A stretch of 64,000 nucleotides of DNA from the NCBI RefSeq assembly GCF_014646055.1, contig NZ_BMMS01000005.1, positions 238,584-302,583 of the forward strand. The letters are read 5' to 3'. Source of the stretch: Wenjunlia tyrosinilytica (lineage in GTDB: Bacteria > Actinomycetota > Actinomycetes > Streptomycetales > Streptomycetaceae). The notes under the pieces were generated by a model. It worked only from the letters and a program-made list of their open reading frames with translations. It had not been told where the DNA came from and ran no database searches. A program made the position numbers and the translations under genes. Shown piece by piece: positions 8,953 through 17,353 of the stretch (the first letter of the stretch is position 1; each line of letters starts with the position of its first letter).

Positions 8953-9939
8953 TCACCGTGCGGCGAACAGCACCCAGACCGGCCCCCGGGCGAACGCCAT
9001 CCGGTCCCCCGAGGCCGTGGTGAACTCGGTGCCCTCCTGCGCGCTCCCCCGCTTCCAGCGCACGTCGTAGCCCTTGCCGTCGCGCAGGACGAACGCCGTG
9101 CCCGATCCGACCGACTCCGTGTAGGGGGAGACGGCGCCCCACCGGTCGTGGAACCGCGAGGGGCGGACCTTGACGTACTGGACCACGACCGTCGCGGCGC
9201 CGAGCCGCCCTCCGTCCGTCGTCCGCGCGGCCTGCCCGTCCATGGACACCAGCCATCGGTGCTCGTCCTGCGACCAGGTGAAGCCGTAGCGCCCCACGGG
9301 GAAGCGCACGGTGCGCTCGGCGACCGGATGCCCGCCCTTGGGCATGTCGCCGAAGCGGAAGCCGATGTCCGGGGCATCGCTCGCCGAGGGCGGGACGGCC
9401 AGGACACGCCCGGTGTCCACATAGAGGTTGTGCGGCGCCGGGCGGCTGTTGTCCCGCGAGTACGCCGAGGGCACCTTCTCCGGGGGACGCGCGTGGAGCG
9501 GGGCCGCCTCCAGCAGCGGTTGCAGCTTGCTCTGCACTCCCGAGTACGCCAGGTCCGGCTCGCCGAACTGCCGCAGCAGTTCCAGATCCGACTCCCGCGC
9601 ACTGCGGACGGGCCCGGCCTTCGCCGGCGTGTGCGAGGAGAAGACAGCCAGGATGCGGGTCTGCCCTGCCTCGACCTGCTCGACGTAGACGATGTCCGCC
9701 TTCCCGAGCCCGGTCTGCGGACGGGCCGACGGAACATTGTCGATCTTCACCGCGAGCACCGGGGCCGGACGGCCGGGAAGCCCGGTGAACGTGGACACCG
9801 ACGAGGCCCGGCCGCTCGAGTCCTGGTTGCCGGAGCCGTCGCAGGCACCGAGACCGAGGGACAGGAGCGCGGCCGACGCCACCGCGACGAGCGCCCCGCG
9901 CCTGCGCGAGCGGCGCCCGAACCCGTTCAAGTCGCTCAT
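8953..9939 (-). CDS. DUF3048 (YerB-like) lipoprotein
   Basis: Predicted lipoprotein of 328 residues anchored outside the membrane. After MSDLNG and an Arg-rich stretch there is a hydrophobic segment ending in LGLGAC, a lipobox. The body matches the DUF3048 family: VLAVKIDNVPSARPQTGL and an ADIVYVEQVEAGQTR segment, followed by RSARESDLELL. Function of this family is not established. ATG at 9939 was preferred to upstream in-frame codons because the signal sequence begins there, although the ribosome site is weak. Diverges from the DUF4230 gene. Confidence 0.85.
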   Translation of the reverse strand: MSDLNGFGRRSRRRGALVAVASAALLSLGLGACDGSGNQDSSGRASSVSTFTGLPGRPAPVLAVKIDNVPSARPQTGLGKADIVYVEQVEAGQTRILAVFSSHTPAKAGPVRSARESDLELLRQFGEPDLAYSGVQSKLQPLLEAAPLHARPPEKVPSAYSRDNSRPAPHNLYVDTGRVLAVPPSASDAPDIGFRFGDMPKGGHPVAERTVRFPVGRYGFTWSQDEHRWLVSMDGQAARTTDGGRLGAATVVVQYVKVRPSRFHDRWGAVSPYTESVGSGTAFVLRDGKGYDVRWKRGSAQEGTEFTTASGDRMAFARGPVWVLFAAR

Positions 9940-10185
9940 ACATCCCAGCTCACCACGGAAGCCGCCCCGGGAACAGGGGGCACGCCCCGCGCCGGACCCG
10001 GACGCCCGTCCCACGCCCGGCCCCTTCCCCGCCCTGTCCCGAATGGCACCGGCCAAGGCGGCACAAAAGGCGTCAATCCCCCTTCTCCGCAGCGCCATCC
10101 GGGCGACGGGGGCCATGGACGCGGCCGCCGGGGGAAGGCGCGCCATCGGGAAGGCCCCCCGTAGCTGACCGGAGGTGCAACCGCG

Positions 10186-10950
10186 ATGTCGCCCCTACAC
10201 CGTTCCGGCACGGCGTCCACCGACGTCGAGGAGCCGGGCTCCGACACCGGCCTCAACGAGCCCAGGACCCCGCAGCGCCACCCGTCCCGCTCACGTGCGC
10301 GTCTGACCCGTGTGCCGTGGTGGATCGGGCTGCCGGGCGCCGTCGCCGTTCTGGTGGCGCTGCTCCTGCTGGCAGGCCGGCTGAGCCTGCTGCCCGGCCT
10401 CGGCGACATCTTCGGCGAGAGGACCCACGACCGTTCCGGCCCGGCGCTGCTGAAGTCCATTCAGGACATGAGCCGCTACGAGGCCGCGTCCGGCAGCTTC
10501 CAGGTCGTGGTGGATCTGGACAAGGACGCCAGGTTCCTGCCCGATTCGGTGCGCGGCAGCCGCACCCTGTATGTGGGCGTGGGCAGCGTCAGCGCCGGCG
10601 TGGACCTCGGGAGCGTCGGCAAGAGTGCCGTGACCGTGAACGACGACCGCACCCGTGCCACCCTGCGCCTGCCCCATGCCTCGCTCGGCAGGCCCGCCCT
10701 GGACGCGGACCACTCCTACACGGTCTCCAAGCAGCGGGGACTCTTCGACCGGCTGGGCGACTTCTTCTCCGACAACCCCGCCGACGAGCACCAGGTGAAC
10801 AAGCTGGCGGTCGAGCACATCGCGAAGGCGGCCAAGGAGAGCGGGCTGACGGCGCAGGCCGAGAAGAACACCACCAGCATGCTGCGGGGCCTGCTCCGGT
10901 CGCTCGGCTTCACCGATGTGACGGTTCACTACGGCGCGGCGGCGCGGTAG
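10186..10950 (+). CDS. DUF4230 membrane-anchored protein
   Basis: 254-residue protein with a ~45-residue cytoplasmic N-terminus, one membrane helix (~46-70) and an extracytoplasmic domain of the DUF4230 family. ATG at 10186 follows GGAGGTGC. No enzymatic motif is visible. Divergent from the DUF3048 lipoprotein gene with ~250 bp between the starts; function unknown. Confidence 0.8.
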   Translation: MSPLHRSGTASTDVEEPGSDTGLNEPRTPQRHPSRSRARLTRVPWWIGLPGAVAVLVALLLLAGRLSLLPGLGDIFGERTHDRSGPALLKSIQDMSRYEAASGSFQVVVDLDKDARFLPDSVRGSRTLYVGVGSVSAGVDLGSVGKSAVTVNDDRTRATLRLPHASLGRPALDADHSYTVSKQRGLFDRLGDFFSDNPADEHQVNKLAVEHIAKAAKESGLTAQAEKNTTSMLRGLLRSLGFTDVTVHYGAAAR

Positions 10951-11048
10951 GCATCACCAACGCCGGGCACCGCACACGGCAGGCATTCCACACGGCAGGC
11001 CAGCGCGGCAGGGGCACACACGGCAGGGAGACGGCCCGGACGGGCCGG

Positions 11049-11171
11049 TCAGTCGGGCGGCCCGAGGAGCAGACCGATCCCGTAGTCCGCCCGCTCGGTG
11101 GCGACGGGCAGCGCCGCCAGGGAGTACTCGTACGGCAGGGCCAGCGCGATTCCGGGGTAGCGGCGGGCCAT
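11049..11171 (-). pseudogene. Truncated gene fragment resembling the end of a GAF domain (SpoIIE/PP2C-type regulator)
   Basis: Reading from ATG 11171 gives 40 residues with the pattern YPGIALALPYEYSLAALPV followed by ATERADYGIGLLL and a stop at 11049. This resembles a strand-helix part of GAF domains in Streptomyces phosphatases. No start context or rest of the gene exists; upstream sequence switches abruptly to AT-rich DNA. Most likely a leftover of a deleted gene. Identity is tentative. Confidence 0.4.
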
Positions 11172-11269
11172 CGCACTTGAAAGTTACGGAATAGATAGCT
11201 AGATGAGTCAAAATCCACTGGATGAGCGCCATAGTTGCCTGATCACAACGGATTCCATCGCCTGGAGGG

Positions 11270-11294
11270 CCTTGACGCCACGTTCACGTCAAGG
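11270..11294. promoter_or_regulatory. Operator-like dyad CCTTGACG-N9-CGTCAAGG upstream of the permease
   Basis: Two perfect 8-bp arms (11270-11277 and 11287-11294) separated by 9 bp. TTGACG inside the left arm can serve as a -35 box, with TTTCAT at 11296-11301 as a poor -10. The spacing recalls MerR-family or similar dimeric operators. The bound regulator is not encoded next to it. Confidence 0.5.
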
Positions 11295-11401
11295 GTTTCA
11301 TTCCGTCACCGGGATGCCGGTCTTCATTTGCCTGTGCCCCACACCTCAGAGGTGCTCCCACCAGAGGCGATACCCCTCCCGCAAGCCCGATCGGACCCTG
11401 C

Positions 11402-12853
11402 ATGACCGACACGCTCCGCCCGCCCGGCATCGACACGCCCGGCGCCCAGTCCCCGGCCACAGATGGCTCCGCCCCCAAGCTCACCCGCTCCATCGGAGTG
11501 GTGGGCGGCACGCTCCTCACGCTGTCCTGCCTCACCCCGGCGTCCTCCCTGTTCGTGATCGTCCCGGACTCGTTCGGCGCGCTGGGCACGGGGACGGCCC
11601 TCACCATCGTCGTCGCCGCCCTGCTCTGCGTCGGCGTCGCCTTCACCTACTCCGAGCTGGGGACCCTGATCCCGAGCTCCGGTGGCGAGTACGCCATGGT
11701 GGGCACGCTCATGGGCCGACTGGCGGGCTGGCTGGTCTTCGTCCTGTCGCTGATCGTGGTCATGATCGTGCCACCGATCATCGCGCTCGGGACGGCCGAC
11801 TACCTGGCCCCGATCATCCATCTCGATCCGCAGCTCACCGCCGCCGCGGTCATGCTCCTGGCCACCGCCATGGGCCTGCTGGACCTGAGGGCCAACGCCT
11901 GGATCACCGGCGTCTTCCTGGTGCTGGAGGTCGTGGCCTGCGCGGTCGTCGCGTTCCTCGGCTTCACCCACACCAGCCGCTCCGCCTCCGTACTGGTGCA
12001 CCCGGTGATGGACGCGGGCCACGGGCACACCTCGGCGGTCACCGCCGGACTGGTCGTGACGGGACTGGCCACGGCCCTGTTCATCCTTCAGGGCTTCTCC
12101 ACCGCCGTGTACCTGGCGGAGGAGATGGAGAACCCGCGCCGCAACGTCTCGCGCACCGTGCTGTGGACCCTCGCCATCGGCGCCGCCGTGGTCATCGTTC
12201 CGGTCGTCGCCATCACCCTGGGCGCGCCGGACCTGAAGACGCTGGCCGCGGGTGATGTTGCCGCGATGGTGACGGCCTGGAGCGACTCGGCCGTCGGGAC
12301 CTTCGTGAGTCTGTGCATCGCGCTGGCGATCGTCAATGCCGCGATCGTCATGGTGATCCAGAACTCGCGGGTGGTCTTCGCCTCCGCCCGCGATGCCGCC
12401 TGGCCGGGGCCGGTCAACCGCGCCTTCTCCCACCTGGGCCGCCGCTTCGGCTCCCCATGGGTGGCCACGCTGGTGGTGGGTGTGCCCGGCGCCGCGCTGT
12501 GCTTCGTCAACCTGGACACGCTGAGCGAGGTCACCGGTGTCGCGGTCGCGGCGATGTACGTCTTCGTCGCCCTCGGAGCGCTGGTCTCGCGGCGCGGAGC
12601 CCACAAGCACCGCTCCGCCTGGCGGATGCCGCTGTGGCCGGTGGTCCCGGCCCTGCTGATCGGCGTCCTGGTCTGGGTGCTGTTCCAGCAGAGCACGCAC
12701 AGCCTCGCCGTCACCGGCGGCATCGTCGCCGCCGCGGCCCTGTACTGGGCGGTCTACCTGCGGCCACGCCAGTCGACGCACTGGGTCATCGAGGTGCCCG
12801 AGGAGCGGGCGGCGACCGTCCCCGAGCAGGCCACGGTGCCTCAGCAGGCATGA
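11402..12853 (+). CDS. APC-family amino acid permease
   Basis: Integral membrane transporter of 483 residues with about 12 hydrophobic segments. The N-terminus LTRSIGVVGGTLLTLSCLTP is the typical APC entry segment, and ELGTLIPSSGGEYAMVG near residue 82 is the conserved consensus amphipathic region. Likely moves an amino acid or related amine; substrate cannot be deduced. ATG 11402 has a poor SD. The dyad at 11270-11294 is the best candidate for control. Confidence 0.85.
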   Translation: MTDTLRPPGIDTPGAQSPATDGSAPKLTRSIGVVGGTLLTLSCLTPASSLFVIVPDSFGALGTGTALTIVVAALLCVGVAFTYSELGTLIPSSGGEYAMVGTLMGRLAGWLVFVLSLIVVMIVPPIIALGTADYLAPIIHLDPQLTAAAVMLLATAMGLLDLRANAWITGVFLVLEVVACAVVAFLGFTHTSRSASVLVHPVMDAGHGHTSAVTAGLVVTGLATALFILQGFSTAVYLAEEMENPRRNVSRTVLWTLAIGAAVVIVPVVAITLGAPDLKTLAAGDVAAMVTAWSDSAVGTFVSLCIALAIVNAAIVMVIQNSRVVFASARDAAWPGPVNRAFSHLGRRFGSPWVATLVVGVPGAALCFVNLDTLSEVTGVAVAAMYVFVALGALVSRRGAHKHRSAWRMPLWPVVPALLIGVLVWVLFQQSTHSLAVTGGIVAAAALYWAVYLRPRQSTHWVIEVPEERAATVPEQATVPQQA

Positions 12854-12948
12854 CGAATCGGCGCGCGTGACCGGTCGGGCGCCGCGTTCTTCACCTCGTC
12901 GGAGAGGGAGAGGGCGCGTCCCGCAGGCGCGGTCGACTGCTCGGCCAT
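12841..12948 (-). CDS. Possible 35-aa small protein or truncated gene start
   Basis: ATG at 12948 has a good AGGAG site 9 nt upstream and starts a 35-codon frame beginning MAEQSTAPAGRALSLSDEV and stopping at 12841, 13 bp inside the 3' end of the permease gene. It has no match I recognise. It could be a genuine small protein or the 5' end of a gene lost by deletion. Confidence 0.3.
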   Translation of the reverse strand: MAEQSTAPAGRALSLSDEVKNAAPDRSRAPIRHAC

Positions 12949-13115
12949 GCGCCGCTCCTGACGCTCTCGCCGCGGCCAATTCATCGTTTGTCCCCGCAGT
13001 CGTCGTGTGAGTTACCGTCCGCGGGAAAGACGCACCCGATCGGATGATGATCGCCCTCTGTGCAGGAAGCCGGGATTCCCTGACACTGGTGGCTCGCCGC
13101 GATGGGAGGAGCTCG

Positions 13116-14624
13116 ATGACGCCAGGCATCGGCCTGTGGTCCGGGTGGAGGCGGCATGTGCTGACCTGCCTGTCGGGGGCGGTGCCGGCGCTCTCGTTCC
13201 CCGATCCGGCGCTGTGGTGGCTGGCGTACGTCGCTCTGGTGCCGTGGATCCTGCTGGTGCGCTCGTCGGCGGACGGCGCCGAGGCCGCGCGCTCGGGATG
13301 GATCGGCGGCGCCGGGTTCCTGCTGGCCGTCCACCACTGGCTCCTGCCCGACCTGCACGTCTTCATCGTTCTGCTGGCCGCGCTGCTGGGGCTGCTGTGG
13401 GCGCCGTGGGGCTGGCTGGTGTGGCGGCTGCTGCGGGATTCGCCGGGCCCCGGCCGGGCCCTGGCGGCGGTGGTCCTGCTGCCCTCCGGCTGGCTGATGA
13501 TCGAACTGGTCCGGTCCTGGCAGGGGCTCGGCGGCCCCTGGGGACTGATGGGCGCCAGCCAGTGGCAGGTCCGGCCGGCCCTGGTGCTGGCCTCGGTGGG
13601 CGGGGTGTGGCTGGTCTCCGTGGTCGTGGTCGCCTTGAACGTCGCTGCGGCCCTGCTGGTGGCGGTGCCCGGGGCACGGGTGTCGGCGGTGGCGGCGCTG
13701 GCCACGGTCGCCGCGAGCGGCAGCGCGATATGGGAGTGGGCGCCGCAGCCGGGCCGTTCCGGGACGGTGCGCGTGGCCGTGGTGCAGCCGGGTGTGATCG
13801 ACGGACAGCAGGCCCGTTTCGACCGCGGCGAGAAGCTGACGCGGACGCTGGTGGGCCGCAAGGACATCGACCTGGTCGTGTGGGGGGAGAGCAGCGTCGC
13901 GTTCGACCTGTCCGGCCGCACGGACCTCGCGGACCGCCTCGGCGCCCTGTCGCGCTCGCTCGGCAGCGACGTCCTGGTGAATGTGGACGCCCGACGGCTC
14001 GACGGCCACGGCATATACAAGACGTCCGTGCTCGTGGGTCCCCAGGGACCGACGGGGCAGCGCTACGACAAGACCCGCCTGGTCCCGTTCGGTGAGTACA
14101 TCCCGGCGCGGCCGATGCTGCGGTGGGTGACGGGGGTCAGCGCGGCGGCCACGGAGAACCGGCGGCGAGGCAGCGGCCCGGTGGTCATGGAGGCGGGCGG
14201 GGTGCGGCTGGGGCCGCTGGTGTGCTTCGAGTCGGCGTTCCCCGACATGAGCAGGGCGCTGACCCGGCGGGGGGCGCGGCTGCTGGTCACGCAGTCGTCG
14301 ACCTCGTCGTTCCAGCGCAGTTGGGCGCCCGAGCAGCACGCGACACTGGCCGCGCTGAGAGCGGCGGAGACGTGGCGGCCGGTCGTGCATGCCACGCTCA
14401 CCGGGGTGAGCGCGGTCTACGACGCCCACGGGCACCGGGTGGGGCGGTGGCTGGGCACGGACGAGAGCACGGTCGGCGTCTACGACGTTCCGCTGGCCAC
14501 GGGCACCAGCCCGTACACGCGCTACGGCGCCTGGGTGCCGTGGCTGGCCTTCGACATACTGGGGGTGGCGGCGCTGGGGCTGGGCGCGCGGGCCGTCAGA
14601 AGGCCTGCTCCAGCGCGGCGATGA
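13116..14624 (+). CDS. lnt: Apolipoprotein N-acyltransferase
   Basis: Membrane enzyme adding the N-acyl chain to the diacylglyceryl-cysteine of lipoproteins. The 502-residue protein has an N-terminal multi-helix membrane half (~10-200) and a C-terminal nitrilase-like domain (~215-475). The catalytic triad is present: Glu258 (VVWGESS), Lys319 (YDKTRLVPFGEY) and Cys370 (LVCFESAF). ATG at 13116 was chosen over upstream ATGs because of GGGAGGAG right before it. It overlaps the convergent oxidoreductase gene by 29 bp. Streptomyces commonly carry two Lnt paralogues. Confidence 0.9.
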   Translation: MTPGIGLWSGWRRHVLTCLSGAVPALSFPDPALWWLAYVALVPWILLVRSSADGAEAARSGWIGGAGFLLAVHHWLLPDLHVFIVLLAALLGLLWAPWGWLVWRLLRDSPGPGRALAAVVLLPSGWLMIELVRSWQGLGGPWGLMGASQWQVRPALVLASVGGVWLVSVVVVALNVAAALLVAVPGARVSAVAALATVAASGSAIWEWAPQPGRSGTVRVAVVQPGVIDGQQARFDRGEKLTRTLVGRKDIDLVVWGESSVAFDLSGRTDLADRLGALSRSLGSDVLVNVDARRLDGHGIYKTSVLVGPQGPTGQRYDKTRLVPFGEYIPARPMLRWVTGVSAAATENRRRGSGPVVMEAGGVRLGPLVCFESAFPDMSRALTRRGARLLVTQSSTSSFQRSWAPEQHATLAALRAAETWRPVVHATLTGVSAVYDAHGHRVGRWLGTDESTVGVYDVPLATGTSPYTRYGAWVPWLAFDILGVAALGLGARAVRRPAPARR

Positions 14625-15504
14625 CGACGCGTTCGCACAACTGGTGGGTCAGCAGGGCGTCCTCGGCGGAGAGCACCTTGTCCGCGCGCACGGCGTCGAG
14701 GAAGGCGCGGGCGACCTGCTCGATGCCGCGCTGTCGGGCCACCGGCACCCAGTCGCCGCGGCGGCGCACCGACGGCTGGCCCTTGTGGTCGACGATCTCG
14801 GCGAGGTTGAGGATCTGCCGCTTGGTGTCCTCGCCCATCACCTCGAGGGTCTCCTCGGTGGAGCCGCTCATCCGGTTCATGATGCCGAGTGCGGTGAAAC
14901 CGTCGCCCGACATCTGGAGAACCACGTGGTGGAGCAGGCCGCGGCGCAGCTTCGCGCGGATGTCCACGTGCTCGGCGGTGCCGGGCAGCAGGAAGCGCAG
15001 AGTGTCGACCACGTGGATGAAGTCGTCGTAGACGACCTCACGGGGGTCGGCGGCGAGGCCCACCCGGTTCTTCTGCATGACGATCAGATCGCGCGGGTGA
15101 TCCAGGGCCTGGGCGTACCCGGGCGCGTAGCGGCGGTTGAAGCCGACCATGAGGGTGCGCCGGCGCTGCTCGGCGAGGCGGACGAGCCGCTCGGCGCCCT
15201 CGAGGTGGTAGGCGAGGGGCTTGTCGACATACACATGGATTCCGGCGTCGAGGAGCTGCTCGACGATGGGCACATGCTGGTCGGTGGGCGCGTGGACGAA
15301 CGCGGCCCCGATCCCGCCGTCGTGGATCAGCCCGTCCAGGGTGGTGTGCCGGTGCGGGGTGCGGTACTGGTCGCCGACGCGGTCGAGCGTGGCGCGGGTC
15401 CTGGTGTACAGGTGCAGCTCGATCCCGGCTTCGCCCGCCAGCACGGGCAGATAGGCCTTCTGGGCGATGTCGCCGAGGCCGATGACGCCCACCCTCACAG
15501 TCAT
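14596..15504 (-). CDS. Gfo/Idh/MocA-family NAD(P)-dependent oxidoreductase
   Basis: 302 residues. The N-terminal Rossmann fold starts with RVGVIGLGDIAQKAYLPVL, and the family lysine is in HVYVDKPLAYHLEGAE near residue 95. The C-terminal half has the alpha/beta substrate-binding domain with YDDFIHVVDTLRFLL. ATG at 15504 follows GGAGGGGAAGC. It overlaps lnt by 29 bp at the 3' ends. A sugar or cyclitol substrate is typical of the family; none can be assigned. Confidence 0.85.
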   Translation of the reverse strand: MTVRVGVIGLGDIAQKAYLPVLAGEAGIELHLYTRTRATLDRVGDQYRTPHRHTTLDGLIHDGGIGAAFVHAPTDQHVPIVEQLLDAGIHVYVDKPLAYHLEGAERLVRLAEQRRRTLMVGFNRRYAPGYAQALDHPRDLIVMQKNRVGLAADPREVVYDDFIHVVDTLRFLLPGTAEHVDIRAKLRRGLLHHVVLQMSGDGFTALGIMNRMSGSTEETLEVMGEDTKRQILNLAEIVDHKGQPSVRRRGDWVPVARQRGIEQVARAFLDAVRADKVLSAEDALLTHQLCERVVIAALEQAF

Positions 15505-15907
15505 GTGCTTCCCCTCCACGCCGCTCACCTGCGGCTGTCAGCATACGGGGGCCGCCAGTCGGCCACTGCGCCCGGACCGCGCGGGGCCGTATCCGGGGCG
15601 AGTCAGCAGACGGCGGTGATGAGCAGGTCACGCACGGCCACGGCGGCCGCGAGGTTGGGGCGGTCGCCCCGGCGATCCGCTGGGAGCGGCGCACCAGGTC
15701 GGCGGGGCGGTACGGGCGGCGGGGCGGGGGTCATGGCGTGGGCGGCGTCGCCCAGCAGCGCGGTCCGTGCCCGGTGGAAGGCGGGCAGCGATCGGGCCCG
15801 GCCACTCACCCATTGAGACGCACCTGGTCAGCTTCGTGGACGCGACAGCACCCTTGAGGGGAATTCCCGGACCGGCGCCCGGGCGGCAGAGTGGCCAGGT
15901 GCGGCGG
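15505..15907. other. Region with decayed monooxygenase remnant and lipoprotein promoter
   Basis: The first ~95 bp holds the promoter of the oxidoreductase. The remnant of a flavin monooxygenase lies at 15603-15809 (listed). The remainder precedes the small lipoprotein gene. Confidence 0.5.
15603..15809 (-). pseudogene. Remnant of FAD-dependent monooxygenase (PHBH fold)
   Basis: The minus-strand frame from 15809 contains RARTALLGDAAHAMTP, the FAD-ribityl binding motif of PHBH-type monooxygenases. The glycine-rich sequence that should follow (NLGQGANQALED type) is missing, and the C-terminal end appears split over two frames: RRSQRIAGATA in one and NLAAAVAVRDLLITA in the other, as expected from a frameshift. 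Nothing of the N-terminal half is left. Best explained by internal deletion plus frameshift. Confidence 0.65.
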
Positions 15908-16411
15908 ATGACAGCGACAACGATGACAGCCACGACGATGACAGCCACGACGATGACGGTGGCGGCGATGACGGTGGCGGCGATGGGATGCCTGTCGGGG
16001 TGCATGACCGTGGCCCCGCAGCAGGACGGGCACAGACCGTCCCGCCCGTCCCGGCCGTCCGCCTCGTTGGTCGAGCCCACCCGGGGTCCGGCGAACGACG
16101 CCCTGGCCTCGGTGGCGCCCGAGGGCGGCGGCAGGAAGGCCAGGCCGAAGAAGGCCGAGGCGCGGGAGGCCGAGTCCCACCCGAAGCCCTCCCACACCGG
16201 CGTGAGCGCCCCACGGCTGCTGCCGCCCCTGCCCGCACCTCCGGCGCCCCCCGGCGGCAAGGCCCAGGGCCGGCCGAGTGAACGCCCGGCCCTGCGGCCC
16301 ACCGTGCGCTTCCCCAGTGGCTCCGGTGTGTGCGAGCTCGGCCGGGAGTTCGGGCACTGGCCCAAGGACAGCCCGGCCAACCGGCTCTGCGGCGCCGCCT
16401 ACGGCAACTGA
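15908..16411 (+). CDS. Small secreted lipoprotein with repeat-built signal peptide
   Basis: 167 residues. The N-terminus is MTATT MTATT MTATT MTVAA MTVAA followed by MGCLSGC, a lipobox, so the hydrophobic segment is made by five 15-bp tandem repeats (15908-15982), each starting with ATG. The rest is Pro/Ala-rich, and the conserved end is GSGVCELGREFGHW and NRLCGAAYGN, a pattern seen in a Streptomyces family of small lipoproteins of unknown role with two C-terminal cysteines. The exact start cannot be decided because each repeat supplies an ATG; 15908 is the first of the array, with a weak SD. Confidence 0.65.
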   Translation: MTATTMTATTMTATTMTVAAMTVAAMGCLSGCMTVAPQQDGHRPSRPSRPSASLVEPTRGPANDALASVAPEGGGRKARPKKAEAREAESHPKPSHTGVSAPRLLPPLPAPPAPPGGKAQGRPSERPALRPTVRFPSGSGVCELGREFGHWPKDSPANRLCGAAYGN

Positions 16412-16581
16412 ACCGGCTCGCGGCCGGCGGGCGAAGCGCCCCGCCGACTCGGCGCCGCGTGCTCCTGCACCTCGAGTTCGTCGGCCGTCGAACGCGAAGG
16501 ACATCGGCCCCCGGTTCCGCAGCGGCGGGAGCGGGAGCGGGCAGAGAAGTCGGGCGGCGCGCCGGACCGGACTCGGCTCCG

Positions 16582-17262
16582 TCAGACCGCGAGGTCGGGG
16601 ACGCGCCAGTCGATGGGGTCGTGGCCCTGCGCGGCCACGGCCTCGTTGATCCGGGTGAACGGGCGGCTGCCGAGGAACAGCCGCGCGGACAGCGGCGAGG
16701 GGTGCGCCCCCTGGACCACGGTGTGCCGCTCGGTGTCGATCAGGCGCAGCTTCTTCTTGGCGTAGTTCCCCCACAGGACGAACACCGCCGGATCCGACCG
16801 GTCGGCGACGGCCTTGATGACGGCGTCGGTGAACTTCTCCCAGCCCTTGCCCTTGTGGGAGTTGGGCTCGCTCTCACGGACGGTCAGCACCGCGTTGAGC
16901 AGGAGGACGCCCTGCTGGGCCCACGGCATCAGATAGCCGTTGTCCGGGACCGGGAGGCCGAGTTCGTCGTTGAGCTCCTTGTACATGTTCCGCAGGGAGG
17001 GCGGGGTCTTGACGCCGGGTCGCACGGAGAAGCAGAGCCCGTGTCCCTGGCCCTCGCCGTGATAGGGGTCCTGGCCGAGGAGAAGGACCTTCACCTGGTC
17101 GTACGGGGTCGCCTCGAGCGCGGCGAACACCTCGTCACGAGGCGGGAAGACCTTGTGCTCCTCACGCTCCTGCTCGACGAACTCCGTGAGCTCCTTGAAG
17201 TACGGCTTGGACACCTCCTCGCCGAGGACGGGCAGCCACGAATCGGGCAGGGTGTACGACAC
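16582..17262 (-). CDS. ung: Uracil-DNA glycosylase (family 1)
   Basis: Removes uracil from DNA in base-excision repair. 226 residues, normal length. The water-activating motif is GQDPYHGEG with Asp65 and His68, and the C-terminal loop is GAHPSPLS with His187. Start is a GTG at 17262 with GGAGG upstream. Single gene, separate from the SDR operon to its right. Confidence 0.97.
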   Translation of the reverse strand: MSYTLPDSWLPVLGEEVSKPYFKELTEFVEQEREEHKVFPPRDEVFAALEATPYDQVKVLLLGQDPYHGEGQGHGLCFSVRPGVKTPPSLRNMYKELNDELGLPVPDNGYLMPWAQQGVLLLNAVLTVRESEPNSHKGKGWEKFTDAVIKAVADRSDPAVFVLWGNYAKKKLRLIDTERHTVVQGAHPSPLSARLFLGSRPFTRINEAVAAQGHDPIDWRVPDLAV

Positions 17263-17353
17263 GGCACGGACCTCCGGTACGGCTGACAGGCGGGTGGGCC
17301 GGTGCGCTCCCCCGCTTCTGGGAAGAACGTACCGGCCCCCACCGACAGCGCGT

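Larger units (their letters stand above)
10951..11401. other. Intergenic region with gene remnant, AT-rich patch and operator-like palindrome
   Basis: It contains a 40-codon remnant on the minus strand (11049-11171), then about 60 bp of unusually low GC (about 11176-11235), then a dyad at 11270-11294 upstream of the permease. The sharp composition change suggests an old recombination or deletion joint. Confidence 0.5.
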
